Of a stretch of 64,000 nt of DNA, positions 33,471 through 43,662 are shown one piece after another. Origin of the DNA: Lucinisca nassula (Eukaryota > Mollusca > Bivalvia > Lucinida > Lucinidae); NCBI GenBank assembly GCA_963580285.1, contig OY757010.1:218011234-218075233 (forward strand), written 5' to 3'. The notes under the pieces are model-generated. The model saw nothing but the letters and a program-made list of their open reading frames with translations, made no database searches and was not told the DNA's origin. Numbering within the stretch: position 1 is the stretch's first letter; every line of letters starts with the position of its first letter. The position numbers and the translations under genes were made by a program.

Positions 33471-36400
33471 TGACAAAGCATATGAGTTATAGTCAAGATG
33501 ATCATTTTGACAAAATTTGATCATGATTGGACAAATTCTGTGGCTTCTAGAATGCTCACAATGTTTTTTTATATATGATTAAACCTACTGACCTAATTTC
33601 TGATTCAACATGACCCATATTCGAACTTTACCCAGATGTTGTGAAACTGATTGTTCTGACTAAGGTTGCAAGGATTGGACCAAAACTGTGGTCTTTAGAG
33701 TGCGCACAATGTTTTTCTATGGTTTGACCTACCGACCTACTTTTAGACCTGACATGATCCAAATTCAAACTTGACCCAGATACCGTCAAGATTATCATTT
33801 TGACCAAGTTTGATGATGATTGGACCAAAACAGTGGCATACAGAGTGCTCAAATGGTTTTTCTATGATTTGACCTATTGACCTCCATTTTGACCCGACAG
33901 GATCCATATTCGAACTTAACCCATATATTGTCAAGACAATCACTCTGACCAAGTCTGTTGATGATTCGACCAAAACTGTCGCATCTAGAGCACTCATAAT
34001 GTTTTTTATGATTTGACCTACTGTCCAACTTTTTGACTCGACATGACACACATTCGGTTTTAACACTGATATTGTCAATATGATCATTCTGGCTAAGTTT
34101 GGAGATGATTGGACCAAATATATGACCTATGTTTCTCTATGAGTTGACCTTCTTTTTGAACTGGCATGGCCCATATTCGAACTTGACCCAGATATGGCCA
34201 AGGTGATCATTCTGATCAAGTTGGATGATGATTGGACCAAACACGTGGCCGCTACAGTGCTCGAAAGGATTTTCTCTGACTTGACCTACTGACTTATTTT
34301 AGACCCTACATGACCCAGATTCTAATTTGGCCAAGACATTATCATTATGATCATTCTGGCCTTGTCTGGTGACGGCTGGATCACAAGGTATCCCTATGAT
34401 TTGACCTACTGACCTACATTTTGAGCTGGCATGACACATACCGATTTGACACAGACATTGTCAAGATGACCATTCTGACCAAGTTTGATGATAATTGGAC
34501 CAAACCTGTGGCCTCTACAGTGCTCACAAAGTTTTTTTCTATGATTTGACCTTCTGACCTACTTTTTGATCTGTCATGACCTATATTCGAACTTGACCCA
34601 GATATTGTAAAGATGATCATTTGATAATGATTGTACCAAAACTGTATCCTCTAGAAGGCTCCAAATGTTTTTCTATGATTTAACAAACTTACCTACATTT
34701 CAACCGGACCAAATATTCGAACTTAACCCAGATATTATCAAGATGATCAGTCTGACTAAGTTTGATATATGATTAAACTAAAGCTGTAGCCTATAGAGTG
34801 CTCACAAAGTTTTCTTTTCTATGATTTGATCTACTGGCCTACTTTCTGACCCGACATGACCCTTATACGAACTGCACCCAGATAGTGTCATGATGATCAT
34901 ATTGACAAAGGTTGATAATAATTGGACCAGAACTGTGGCCTCTAGCGTGCTTACAAAGATTCTATATGGTTTGTCCCACTGGCCTACTTTTTATCCTGGC
35001 ATGACCCATGTTCGAATTTGACCCAGATATTGTCAAGATGATCATCCTGACCCCGTTTGATGATTTGACCAAAACTGTGGCCTCTACAGTGCTCACAAGG
35101 TTTTTCTATGGTTTGACCTGCTGACCTACTTTTTGATCTGGCATGACTCATTTTCGAATTGACCCAGATGTTGTCTCAATGATCATCCTGAGCAAGTTTG
35201 ATGATTATTGAACCAAAACTTTGACCTCGACATGACCCATATTGGACCCGGACCCAGATATTTTCAAGATGATCATTCCGACCAAACTGATGATGATTGG
35301 ACAAAATCTGTGACCTCTAGAATGCTCACAATATTTTTTTATCTAACCTACTGACCTATTTTTTTTTATCTGAGAAGACCTATATTCGAACCTGATCCAG
35401 ATATTATCAAGGTGATCATTCTGACAAAGTTTAACACTGATTGGACCAAAACAGTAGCCTCTTGGGTGCTCAGATTTTTTTTCTATGATATGATCTACTG
35501 GCCTACTATTTGACTCGACATGACCCACATTCAAACTTGACCAAGATATTGTCAAGATGATCATTCTGACCAATTCTGGCCAACTGTGATGAACATTAGA
35601 CAAAAACTTTGTCCTCTACAGTGTCCACAAGGTTTTTCTCTGATTTTTCCTTATGACCAACTTTTTGACCCGACATGACCCATATTCTATCTTGATGCGA
35701 TATTGTCTTAATGATCTTCCTGAACGGGTTCGATGATAATTGGACCAAAACTGGCCTCTAGAGCGTTCGCAAGGTTTGTCTATGATTTGACCTACTGACC
35801 TTCGTTTTTACCCGATAGGAGCCATATTCAAACTGGATCCAGATATTGTCAAGATGATCATTCTGATCAAGTTTTTCAATGATTAGACCAAAACTAGGGC
35901 CTCTAGAATTCTCACAATGTGTTTTTTCTATGATCTAACCTGCTGAACTACATTTTGATCCGACACGATCCATATTCGATCTTGACCCTGATATTGTCAA
36001 GATGATCATTCTCACCAAATTTGACAATGACTGGATTAAAACAGTGGCCTAGAGTGCTCACAATGGTTTCTATGATTTGATCTACTAACATGCTTTCTAA
36101 CCCGACATGACCCATACTCAAACGACCCAGTTATTGTTAACATGATCATTCCGACAAAGTTTGATGATAGATGGACCAAACCTGTGGCCTCTACAGTGCC
36201 CATAAGGTTTTCCTCTGATTTTATCTAATAACCTCCGCGACAAGACCAGTATTCTATTTTGACCGAGATATTATCTTAATAATCATCCTGAACATGTTTG
36301 ATGATAATTGGACCAAAACTTTGGGCTCTAGAGTGTTCACTAGGTTTATCTATGATTTGACCTACTGACTTGCTTTTTGACCTGACATGACCCATATTAG

Positions 36401-37440
36401 AACATAAACAAGATATTGTCAAGATTATCGTTCTGACCAAGTTCGATGATGATATGACCAAAACTCTGGCCTCTGCAGGGCTCACACAGTTTTTCTATGA
36501 TTCGACCTACTGACCTACTTTTTGACCCGAAATCATGTATATTTGAGCTTTACCCAGATATTTCAAGATGATCATTGTGGCCTAGATTGATGACAATTGG
36601 AAAAAAACTCTGACCTCGAGTGCTTACAAGTTTTTCCTATGATTTGACCTACTGACCTACTTTTTGACCCGACATGACCCATATTCGAACCTGCCTTAGA
36701 TTTTGTTAGGGCGATCGTTCTGACCAAGTTTGATAATGATTGGTCTAAAAATGTTGCCTCCAGAGAGCTCACAATGTTTTTCTATAATTTAACCTACTGG
36801 CCTACTTTTTGACTCGACATGACCCATTTTCGAACTTGTCCCAGATATTATCAAGATCATCATTCCGATTCAGCTTGATGATAATTGGACCAAACTGGGC
36901 CCCAGAGTGCTCACACGGTTTTTCTCTTAATTTGAACTTCAGACCTAAGTTTTGAGCCAACATGACCCGTATTCGAACTGGACCCAGCATTTGTCAAGTA
37001 GTTTAGGTCGTGGTACCAAAGCGTTAATCCAAAATCGTTAATTCATAGACATAAGTGCAAATATCAATTTTCGGATCAACAGACATGGACTCCAGAAGAG
37101 TGTAATCAGGCGTCCGCGGATATGAAGCATTACTTGGTAAGCAAGCTTCGCCCACCATACCCATCGACCCGAACGAAGATGATACTTCTGGCCAAGTTTG
37201 ATATTGATTGGAAAAAACTTTGGCCTCTAGAGTGCTCAAAAGGCTTTTCCATGATTTGACCAACTGAGACCTTTTTTGACCCGACATGACCCATATTCCA
37301 ACTTGATCGCGGTATTGTCATGGTGATCATTCTGACCAAGTTTGATGATGATTGAACGAAAACTGTGGCCCCTAGAGCATCCACAAAAATGACAACCATC
37401 TTCCCATGGCATGTCTATGGGGCCTTGTGGCTGCCATAGC
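33470..37440. repeat. ~145-bp tandem array, about 27 units
   Basis: Units share GATTTGACCTACTGACCTAC, CATGACCCATATTCGAACTT, GACCCAGATATTGTCAAGAT, GATCATTCTGACCAAGTTTG and GTGGCCTCTAGAGTGCTCAC. Divergence is high and units vary in length. Minus-strand open frames are the antisense of this repeat. Confidence 0.93.
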
Positions 37441-37559
37441 AACAAAACTTCTTATTAGATTTCGATAAAAAGCTTACGTCATAGATCCCCATAGGGATGC
37501 CATAGATGAGAAATGACTGAGATCAGCTTTTAGGCTGCAGAGGTATAACTGGTCAAAGG

Positions 37560-37645
37560 TGGTGACGGACGGTCGCACGGACGATGGATGGATGCCACTA
37601 CTATTAGCTCCCATGGAGCCTTCGGCCCAAGTGAGCTAAAAATGT
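37560..37645 (+). repeat. L-element right end (GTGAGCTA terminus)
   Basis: GACGGACGGTCGCACGGACG, then TAGCTCCCATGGAGCCTTCG and AAGTGAGCTAAAA. It mirrors the AGCTCACC left ends at 27.4 and 28.5 kb, so the arrays between may be one composite unit. Confidence 0.7.
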
Positions 37646-38100
37646 ATTTGTCGCGTAGGCGAACAGCAAAGGCTTATGCAAGAAATCCTGGTCTAGCCCT
37701 ATCTATCTGCGAACGTGCATTGGAAGAATATAAATTAGTGATTAAGGGCCTTTTTTCTCAGAAGCTGGCTCATCTCATGAACTGGCTCATATTTTGAGCA
37801 GATATGAGAATTATTTGTGTAAAATTTCACACGCGCTATCACGATGTCAATTTCACGTTAAATACGGTAATATTCCGTTATTAAGACCACCTAAAATTAA
37901 GACTAATTCTGCTTTAAAAAGCTTATTTAGTAGATTGCAGTCATTCTTCCTGTCTGTTGTCTGCATACAGTATCCTCTGGACAGAAATCATCTTTGGGAC
38001 AATTCAAAAGTGGTCTGAAAGACCACTTTTGAACAGTTCCAAAGGTGGTCTTAATCGAGGAATTTTACTGTATTATGCATATCGAAGCTGAGAACTTTTA
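37646..38100. other. Non-coding; GACCACTTTTGAACAGTTCC duplex near 38018
   Basis: AAAGTGGTCTG AAAGACCACTTT at 38006-38028 is a short palindrome. A related motif (GTATTCAAGACCACTATTGA) is at 17930. Otherwise unrecognised. Confidence 0.4.
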
Positions 38101-38366
38101 AGTTTTCGTTGACAATGATTTCTATCTTTTCATGCCTTAATTTTTACACAGTTTATACAGTAGTGAAGTCAGCTTTATATCAGCTCCAAACAACATTTTT
38201 AACGTTCATTCAGAAGCATTCTTCCGAAAATATTTTGGCATGCATTCAGAGCATTTCGTATCAATTCCAAACAACATTTGCAGTTTTAATCAAAGGAAAT
38301 CAACATACCATCTCTATTCAATATTTATAACATTCATTTAGATGTCATCTGTCAATAATATCCAAA
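38100..38366. repeat. AT-rich minisatellite (~55-60 bp units), left of the TRIM
   Basis: Units resemble CATTCATTCAGAGGTCATTT + ATATCAGCTCCAAACAATAT. It continues at 38835-39350 and recurs at 54230-54780. Confidence 0.65.
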
Positions 38367-38456
38367 TGTAACGGTTATGGATAAATATCACTTCTACAGC
38401 CTTGCTGTAGGAGCCGGCTCTTTTAGCGACGCGAGTAGAGTGGTTGGCTTTTTCAC

Positions 38457-38503
38457 GAAGTTAAGCAACGGATATTGCGGTTAGTACCTGGATGGGTGAC
38501 CGC
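38457..38503 (+). promoter_or_regulatory. 5S rRNA-like internal promoter in the left LTR
   Basis: GAAGTTAAGCAACG, nine variable bases, then GGTTAGTACCTGGATGGGTG and ACCGC. These line up without gaps to about positions 47-93 of eukaryotic 5S rRNA: the A box and box C are nearly intact, the intermediate element is degenerate. By homology this could be bound by TFIIIA and read by Pol III. The 5' and 3' thirds of 5S are missing, so it is not a 5S gene. Confidence 0.88.
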
Positions 38504-38750
38504 GTTGCTTAACTTCGTGGACGACCCGGTACACGCTACATTGGTGGCAGCGGTGGGATGGAAACAGTGCCGCTGGTTTGTTACATAGACTCCGCCCTCG
38601 GGTTTAGCCTTGTGAGGCATGTGTGACTTCGGGACGAAGTCAAGAGATGAGGGGGAGAAATGTAACGGTTATGGATAAATATCACTTCTACAGCCTTGCT
38701 GTAGGAGCCGGCTCTTTTAGCGACGCGAGTAGAGTGGTTGGCTTTTTCAC

Positions 38751-38797
38751 GAAGTTAAGCAACGGATATTGCGGTTAGTACCTGGATGGGTGACCGC
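38751..38797 (+). promoter_or_regulatory. 5S rRNA-like internal promoter in the right LTR
   Basis: Identical to the left-LTR copy, 294 bp downstream. It would be placed to transcribe out of the element. Confidence 0.88.
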
Positions 38798-38834
38798 GTT
38801 GCTTAACTTCGTGGACGACCCGGTACACGCTGCA

Positions 38835-39350
38835 CAAACAATCTTTGCCCCCTTTTGATTCGATTCGTGTTTAGATTGCATCCAAACAATAATTATAACA
38901 TTCATAACATAACATGACATAACATTTATATCGGCTCCTAACAATGAAAACAAGTTTTGTCACTGTAAACGACCACTGCCCCCCCCCCACGTGGGAGCCA
39001 ATTTTTTTGCCGGTTAAAGTTTTGTGACGGGCAGACAAACAAACAGACAGACAGGGCAAAAACTATATGCCCCCCCCCCCGAGAATCTCTCTCGGGGGGC
39101 ATAAAATCAATAAAATCAACTTTATATCATCTCCAATCAATATTCGAGCATTCATTAAGAGTTACTTTTATTTCATGTGCCGGTTTCTTTAAACATTCAT
39201 TAAATCATTTTCATTTCAGTTCCAAGCAATATTGCCAAGTTTTATTTAGCGATTACATTTGCATCACATCCAAATAGTATCACATAGAGGTCATTTTAAT
39301 ATCAGCTCCAAACACTATTTACAAGTTTTTATTCAGATGTTATCTGTATA
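38835..39350. repeat. AT-rich minisatellite right of the TRIM, with another repeat end
   Basis: Minisatellite units resume after the TRIM. 38950-39106 is a separate repeat end: C-runs, an ACAGACAGACAG segment and a hairpin CCCCCCGAGA/TCTCGGGGGG followed by CATAAAA. Confidence 0.65.
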
Positions 39351-39890
39351 TCATATAAGCAAAGTTTGTCTACTTATATCTGGTTGTTGTCTAAAATTAC
39401 GAATTATTTATCCTCGAGTAGAATAACCTACTACCGGAGTTACATTCAGTCACATCTCGATTATGCAAACATAGTTTGGGGAGGTAATACGAAAACAAAT
39501 TTAATGTCAATTGAACGGCTTCAGAAAACAACCTGCACAATTATCCCAGACTATAATGTTAACAATGTGTATCAATCTCCTAATAATAATGGTTTTAGAA
39601 TAATGACCATCTCAGAGAGAGTCTTTTTCAGGAAAGCAAAATTTATGTATAAAGTTCCAAAAGGGATGACTAGTTTATATCAAATGTATCTTTTCGAAAA
39701 GGTCTCATTTGAATAACATTGGCAAAGAAAGATATAGTCTACGATCCATAGCAGTGGAAAACTTTCTCCTACCAAAACCTAATTTAGAATTATACAGAAA
39801 TAGTTTGCATTTTCAGGGCCTTTTATATGGAATTGTTTATCAAGTGATGTATAAAGTGCAGCTTCTACTGAATCATTTGACAACAGGTGT
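39350..39890 (+). pseudogene. Non-LTR retrotransposon RT C-terminal relic
   Basis: LLSKITNYLSSSRITYY, QSHLDYANIVWGG and SIERLQKTTCTII match the LINE ORF2 region after the catalytic palm (YxSxIxSHLxYAxxIWG...LQKRA). The frame shifts near 39700 and continues as YSLRSIAVENFLLP. No catalytic motif survives. It is a different family from the relic at 13893. Confidence 0.85.
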
Positions 39891-39999
39891 ATAAAATGGA
39901 TGAAAAATGGATAAAAAAAAGTTATAGCTGTGTATGGGTATTGACTGCTTGACTTGCTTCTGTGTGTAGGTGCATGGGAGTGTGTGAATGTATCTTTCT

Positions 40000-40125
40000 A
40001 CTTGACAATATTTACATAAGATTTGGTACTAAGTTATTCAGACAAAGTGTGGGTATTCCGATGGGTACGAATGGCGCACCCCTTGTGGTTGATATGTTAT
40101 TGTTTTGTTATGAAAGAGTCTTCTG
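40000..40125 (+). pseudogene. Penelope-like RT fragment (upstream unit)
   Basis: Encodes LLDNIYIRFGTKLFRQ and GIPMGTNGAPLVVDML-like sequence. It is a second copy of the segment at 40480-40605, truncated and joined head-to-tail to the next unit. Confidence 0.75.
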
Positions 40126-41420
40126 AACTCTCCAAATTATTAACTTCATGTTTTACTGCCATCAAAAAGCATGTGATAAAATATTGCGACAGAGTATTCG
40201 AAAGATCAGGTAGAAATATGTTTTGGTCTAATTCTAATGTAGTTTTAAATAAATTGTAATCCAGGCGTTTTCGTGCTTCAAGTCTGTCTACTTATGATTT
40301 TTCCACCCTTTACACTACACTTTCTCATAATCTTATAAAAGAAAAACTTATTGATTTAATTGTATGGACATTTCAAAGGGAAGACCCCCTCTATCTTGCA
40401 TGTAATGCAAGAAATGCGATTTTCACTTCTGAAGAGCATAAAAACTGTACTTTATGGTCTTGTCAGGTGTGTGAAGCTCTCACCTTCCTACTTGACAATA
40501 TTAACATAAGATTTGGTTCTAAGTTATTTAGACAAGTTGTGGGTATTCCGATGGGTACTAATTGCGCACCACTTGTGGCTGATCTGTTTTTGTTTTGTTA
40601 TGAAAGAGACTTCATGATGTCCCTTTCTGCTAATAACCAGTCTGATATCATTGAAGCTTTTAGCTCCACTTCTAGATATTTGGATGATGTATTAAATATT
40701 GATAATACCTATTTCGATGGTTTGATCAGTCAAATGTACCCCCAGAACTTCAGTTAAATGAAGCAAATTCTTCTGATACCGAGGCCCCGTTTTCGATTTT
40801 ACATAATCTATTATGGATGTTTTTTTTCTTGCAAAATTTATGATAAACGCGATGATTTTGAGTTTGAGACTGTAAACTTTCCTTTTTTGGATGGTGATGT
40901 TCCACGTGCGCCATCCTGTGACGTTTGTATTTCACAATTAATTCGATTTGCCAGAGTGTGTAGTCATGTAACTGACTTCAACACTCGTAATAAATTGTTG
41001 ACGGCTAAACTTCTTAATCAGGGTTATCGGTCCAATAAACTACGCAAAGCCTTTTCAAAATTTTATAGACGTCATTCTGATTTGATTTCAAAATTCAATA
41101 CTGGACTCAAATCTCTTCTGCAACAATGTCTATCGGAACCCGGATTTTATGGTGACTTAGTATATAAATTTTGAAAAAAAAATATAACCGCAATGACTTC
41201 AGCACCCCATTTCGTAAAATCATTCTTCGATATAAAAAGATTGGATACAACATAAATGTTATACGACGGACTGCATGCATGGTAGTTTGGTACAGCATAA
41301 ATGTTATACGACAGACTGCATACATGGTAGTTAACACAATCACGGTTAACAACTTTGCTTCCCTCTTAAATTGCACGCTGCTGGGTAAGGCCTCAGATTC
41401 TATGACGGTTCCAACGTAAA
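40126..41420 (+). pseudogene. Penelope-like reverse transcriptase relic, longest copy
   Basis: RT motifs appear in order: STYDFSTLYTTL (motif A, near 40290), GIPMGTNCAPL (motif B, near 40535), RYLDDVL (motif C, near 40675). Then come a thumb region with IYDKRDDFEFETVNFPF, QLIRFARVCSHVTDF, KLLNQGYRSNKLRKAFSKFY and FRKIILRYKKIGYN. Breaks occur at a stop after VLNKL (~40258), at 40757 and at 41174. A ~50-bp segment is duplicated at 41255-41340. No GIY-YIG endonuclease is visible. The Penelope-like label is inferred from motif style and tandem organisation. Confidence 0.75.
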
Positions 41421-41439
41421 CGCGTATGTTGTTTGGTAC

Positions 41440-42080
41440 CTGATGCTCTGTCTCTGGCCGGGCCCATTTGAGCCTAACTGTTGGTTTTCTTTTGCTCCAG
41501 ATTTCTGTGGTTTCTTGCTGTCGAGTCCTCACCGTTGTTTCATCTGTGGTTGTTTGATGTTTTCTGTTCACGGAGATGTTGCACTGATGAGTTAGGAGGC
41601 CTTCATGCGGACTGAACAAATTATTTGTCTTAATCGCGACGGAAGTAATGGCGAGGATTGTAACCACGTAAAATCGATTTAAGCCCCCCCCCCACCTCAA
41701 GACGCAGTAGATTTGCACATTTGTTGCTCGTAAAGGCCGACCTTGCTTCGTCGAGGCTATTGGTTGACTGGCAGGTTGGTGCCCGTTTTGTCCTGATGAA
41801 CAAATTCCAAATTCCACTGACCGTTCTAAGGCGGTTCTTCTGTCGCGGTTTATTTTTGTTATGGTTTGTCTGTGAGCGTTTGTGTCGCTTATATTATTTT
41901 ATTTTGGATAGCCTTTTGGCAAGTTTGTGGGAAGGTATCTGTCCTTTTGGCTTTCCGCTGTTGGTGTTTCAGTTGGGGTCTGTTGCTACATGTTTGTGTT
42001 TCTTTCCCTTTGGTGTCTCTGATGGGAGCTGTTTGTTAATTGTATTGATTCCTGATTATTGCCTCTTCTATTTTTCATGA
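41440..42080 (+). mobile_element. Penelope-like 3'-end module with nested repeat D
   Basis: Follows the RT relic in the expected order. 41700-41805 is an insert of repeat D between the C-run and AATTCCACTGACCGTTC. Confidence 0.75.
41700..41805 (+). repeat. Repeat D insert inside the Penelope-like module
   Basis: CAAGACGCAGTAGATTTGCA through GTGCCCGTTTTGTCCTGATG; reverse copy at 51235-51345. Confidence 0.7.
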
Positions 42081-42300
42081 TGTTCTTTTCCGCTAGAAAC
42101 CAATTTGAAATCATTGAAGCCTTTAGCTCGACTTCTAGATACTTGGATGATTTATTAAATAATGGCAAAACCTGGTTTGATCAGTCAAATTTACCCCCTA
42201 GAACTTCAGTTAAATAAATCAAATTCTTCTAATACCATTTCTTTCCCTAAGGTGTCTCTGATGGGAGCTGTAAGTTAATGGTATCGATTCCTGATCTATT
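42080..42300 (+). mobile_element. Further truncated Penelope-like unit (RT piece plus module tail)
   Basis: AACCAATTTGAAATCATTGA codes for the segment before RYLDD. DDLLNNGKTWFDQSN follows, then an abrupt switch at ~42232 to the module block TGTCTCTGATGGGAGCTG. Confidence 0.65.
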
Positions 42301-42399
42301 TTGTAAATTTCTGTTTCATTCATTGTTGTTCAGTCTAGAAATACTTGTTTGTATATAATGCATATGTCATTCATTCAAACATTAATCAATTCATTCAGT

Positions 42400-42507
42400 C
42401 GTCCCTGCCAATCGGGGTTTGAGGAAATAGATGGGCTGCATGATGCTTCAACGCAGAGCTGAAACCGACCCGCACACGAGCACTGGTAAATTGCTTAGAG
42501 GATCTAA
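42400..42507 (+). mobile_element. SINE-A copy, 5' half
   Basis: CGTCCCTGCCAATCGGGGTT to TTGCTTAGAGGATCTAA. It is interrupted there and its continuation is at 43318-43510. Confidence 0.8.
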
Positions 42508-43317
42508 AAATAGAACTGGAGGCAATGATCAGGAATCGATAAATCAACCCACAGCTCCTATCAGAGACACCAAAGGGAAAGACACACAAACATGAAACAA
42601 CAGACCCTAATGGAAACACCAACAGCGGAAAGCCAAAAGGACAGTTACTTTCCCACAAAATGGCCAATAGGCTATCCAAAATAAAATAACATAAACGACA
42701 CAAACACCCAAAGACAAACCATAACAAAAATAAACCGCGACAGAAGAACCGCCGTGAAACGGTCAGCGGAAACGAATTCTACTGGGGGGGGGGGGGGCTT
42801 AAATCGATTTTACGTGGCCACAATCCTCGCCCTTACTTCCGTCGCATTTAGACAAATAATTTGTTCAGTCCGCATGAAGGCCTCCTAACTCATCAGTGCA
42901 ACATCTCCGTGAACACAAATAATCAATCAACTCCAGAGGTGAGACAACGGGGAGGACTCGACAGCACGAAACCACTGAAATACTTGAGCAAAAGAAAACC
43001 GATGGGCCCGACCAGAGACAGAGCATCAGGCACCAACCAACATTACCTTGAATTAGATCTCTCTTATTCTCAATGAGCCTTTACGTTGGAACCGTCAAAG
43101 AATCTGAGGCCTGACCCATCGGCGTGCAATTAAAGAGGAAAGCAAAGTTGTCAATCGTGATTGTGTTAACTACCATGCATGCAGTCTGTCGTATAACATT
43201 TATGTTGTGCCCAATCTTTTTATATCGAAGAATGATTTTACGAAATTTGGTGCTGAAGTCATTGCGGTTATATATTTTTTCTGAATTTATATACTAAGTC
43301 ACCATAAAATTCGGGTG
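42508..43317 (-). mobile_element. 810-bp 5'-truncated Penelope-like element inserted in a SINE
   Basis: Minus-strand order from 43317 down: RT C-terminal relic (43317-43081), untranslated block, 3'-end module ending at 42508. SINE-A halves flank it, so both ends are defined. About six SINE bases are missing at the junction and no target duplication is seen. Confidence 0.8.
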
Positions 43318-43510
43318 CCAGGCAAAGCGGTGCGAGTAGGCCCGTCCATGCTTATAACCCCTATTTGTTTCATTTGGCGGCAGGGCTTGAGAAGTCATTT
43401 CATCTCAATGTCGGATAAAAGTCCCACAAAATTGGAAGCAACGTCTCCAAAATGACCTTTACAGTGTTGACGGGGACGTTAAACCTCAACTCAAACAAAA
43501 CAAACAAACA
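43318..43510 (+). mobile_element. SINE-A copy, 3' half
   Basis: CCAGGCAAAGCGGTGCGAGT to GACGGGGACGTTAAACCTCA with (CAAA)n tail. Confidence 0.8.
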
Positions 43511-43614
43511 TTCATGCATTCATTATCTTAATTCTGTCACTGTAGATAATTTGTAATTAATGAGGGTCGCAATTGAGATTAGTTCTGTATACTAACGATG
43601 TGATACTCGTGAAA

Positions 43615-43662
43615 TAAAGTATTTATTATTAATATTATTATTATTATTACTATATTATTATA
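43615..43662. repeat. (ATT)n microsatellite
   Basis: Imperfect TTATTA run immediately 5' of the LINE relic. Confidence 0.85.

Larger units (their letters stand above)
38367..38834 (+). mobile_element. 468-bp TRIM (miniature LTR retrotransposon) with 5S-like LTRs
   Basis: Two 174-bp direct repeats (38367-38540 and 38661-38834) differ at one position only (CTACA versus CTGCA at their ends). Each starts TGTAACGG and ends in CA. The internal part is 120 bp. It begins with a primer-binding site, TGGTGGCAGCGGTGGGAT (38542-38559), complementary to the 3' end of eukaryotic tRNA-Leu including CCA. It ends with a polypurine tract (38643-38660, AGAGATGAGGGGGAGAAA). CAAA flanks both sides (38363-38366 and 38835-38838), a 4-bp target duplication. 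There is no coding capacity, so it must be mobilised in trans. Near-identical LTRs imply recent insertion. Confidence 0.93.

Noticed and set aside
33628..37445. Series of 60-124 codon minus-strand frames
   Set aside because: They are the same antisense peptide repeated by the ~145-bp tandem array.
38457..38503. Functional 5S rRNA gene
   Set aside because: Only the central third is present, inside an LTR, without the 5' and 3' strands that form helix I, and without a T-run terminator.
41107..41817. 236-codon minus-strand open frame, the longest single frame listed for the window
   Set aside because: It is antisense to the Penelope-like RT tail, its 3' module and a nested repeat; no coherent protein.
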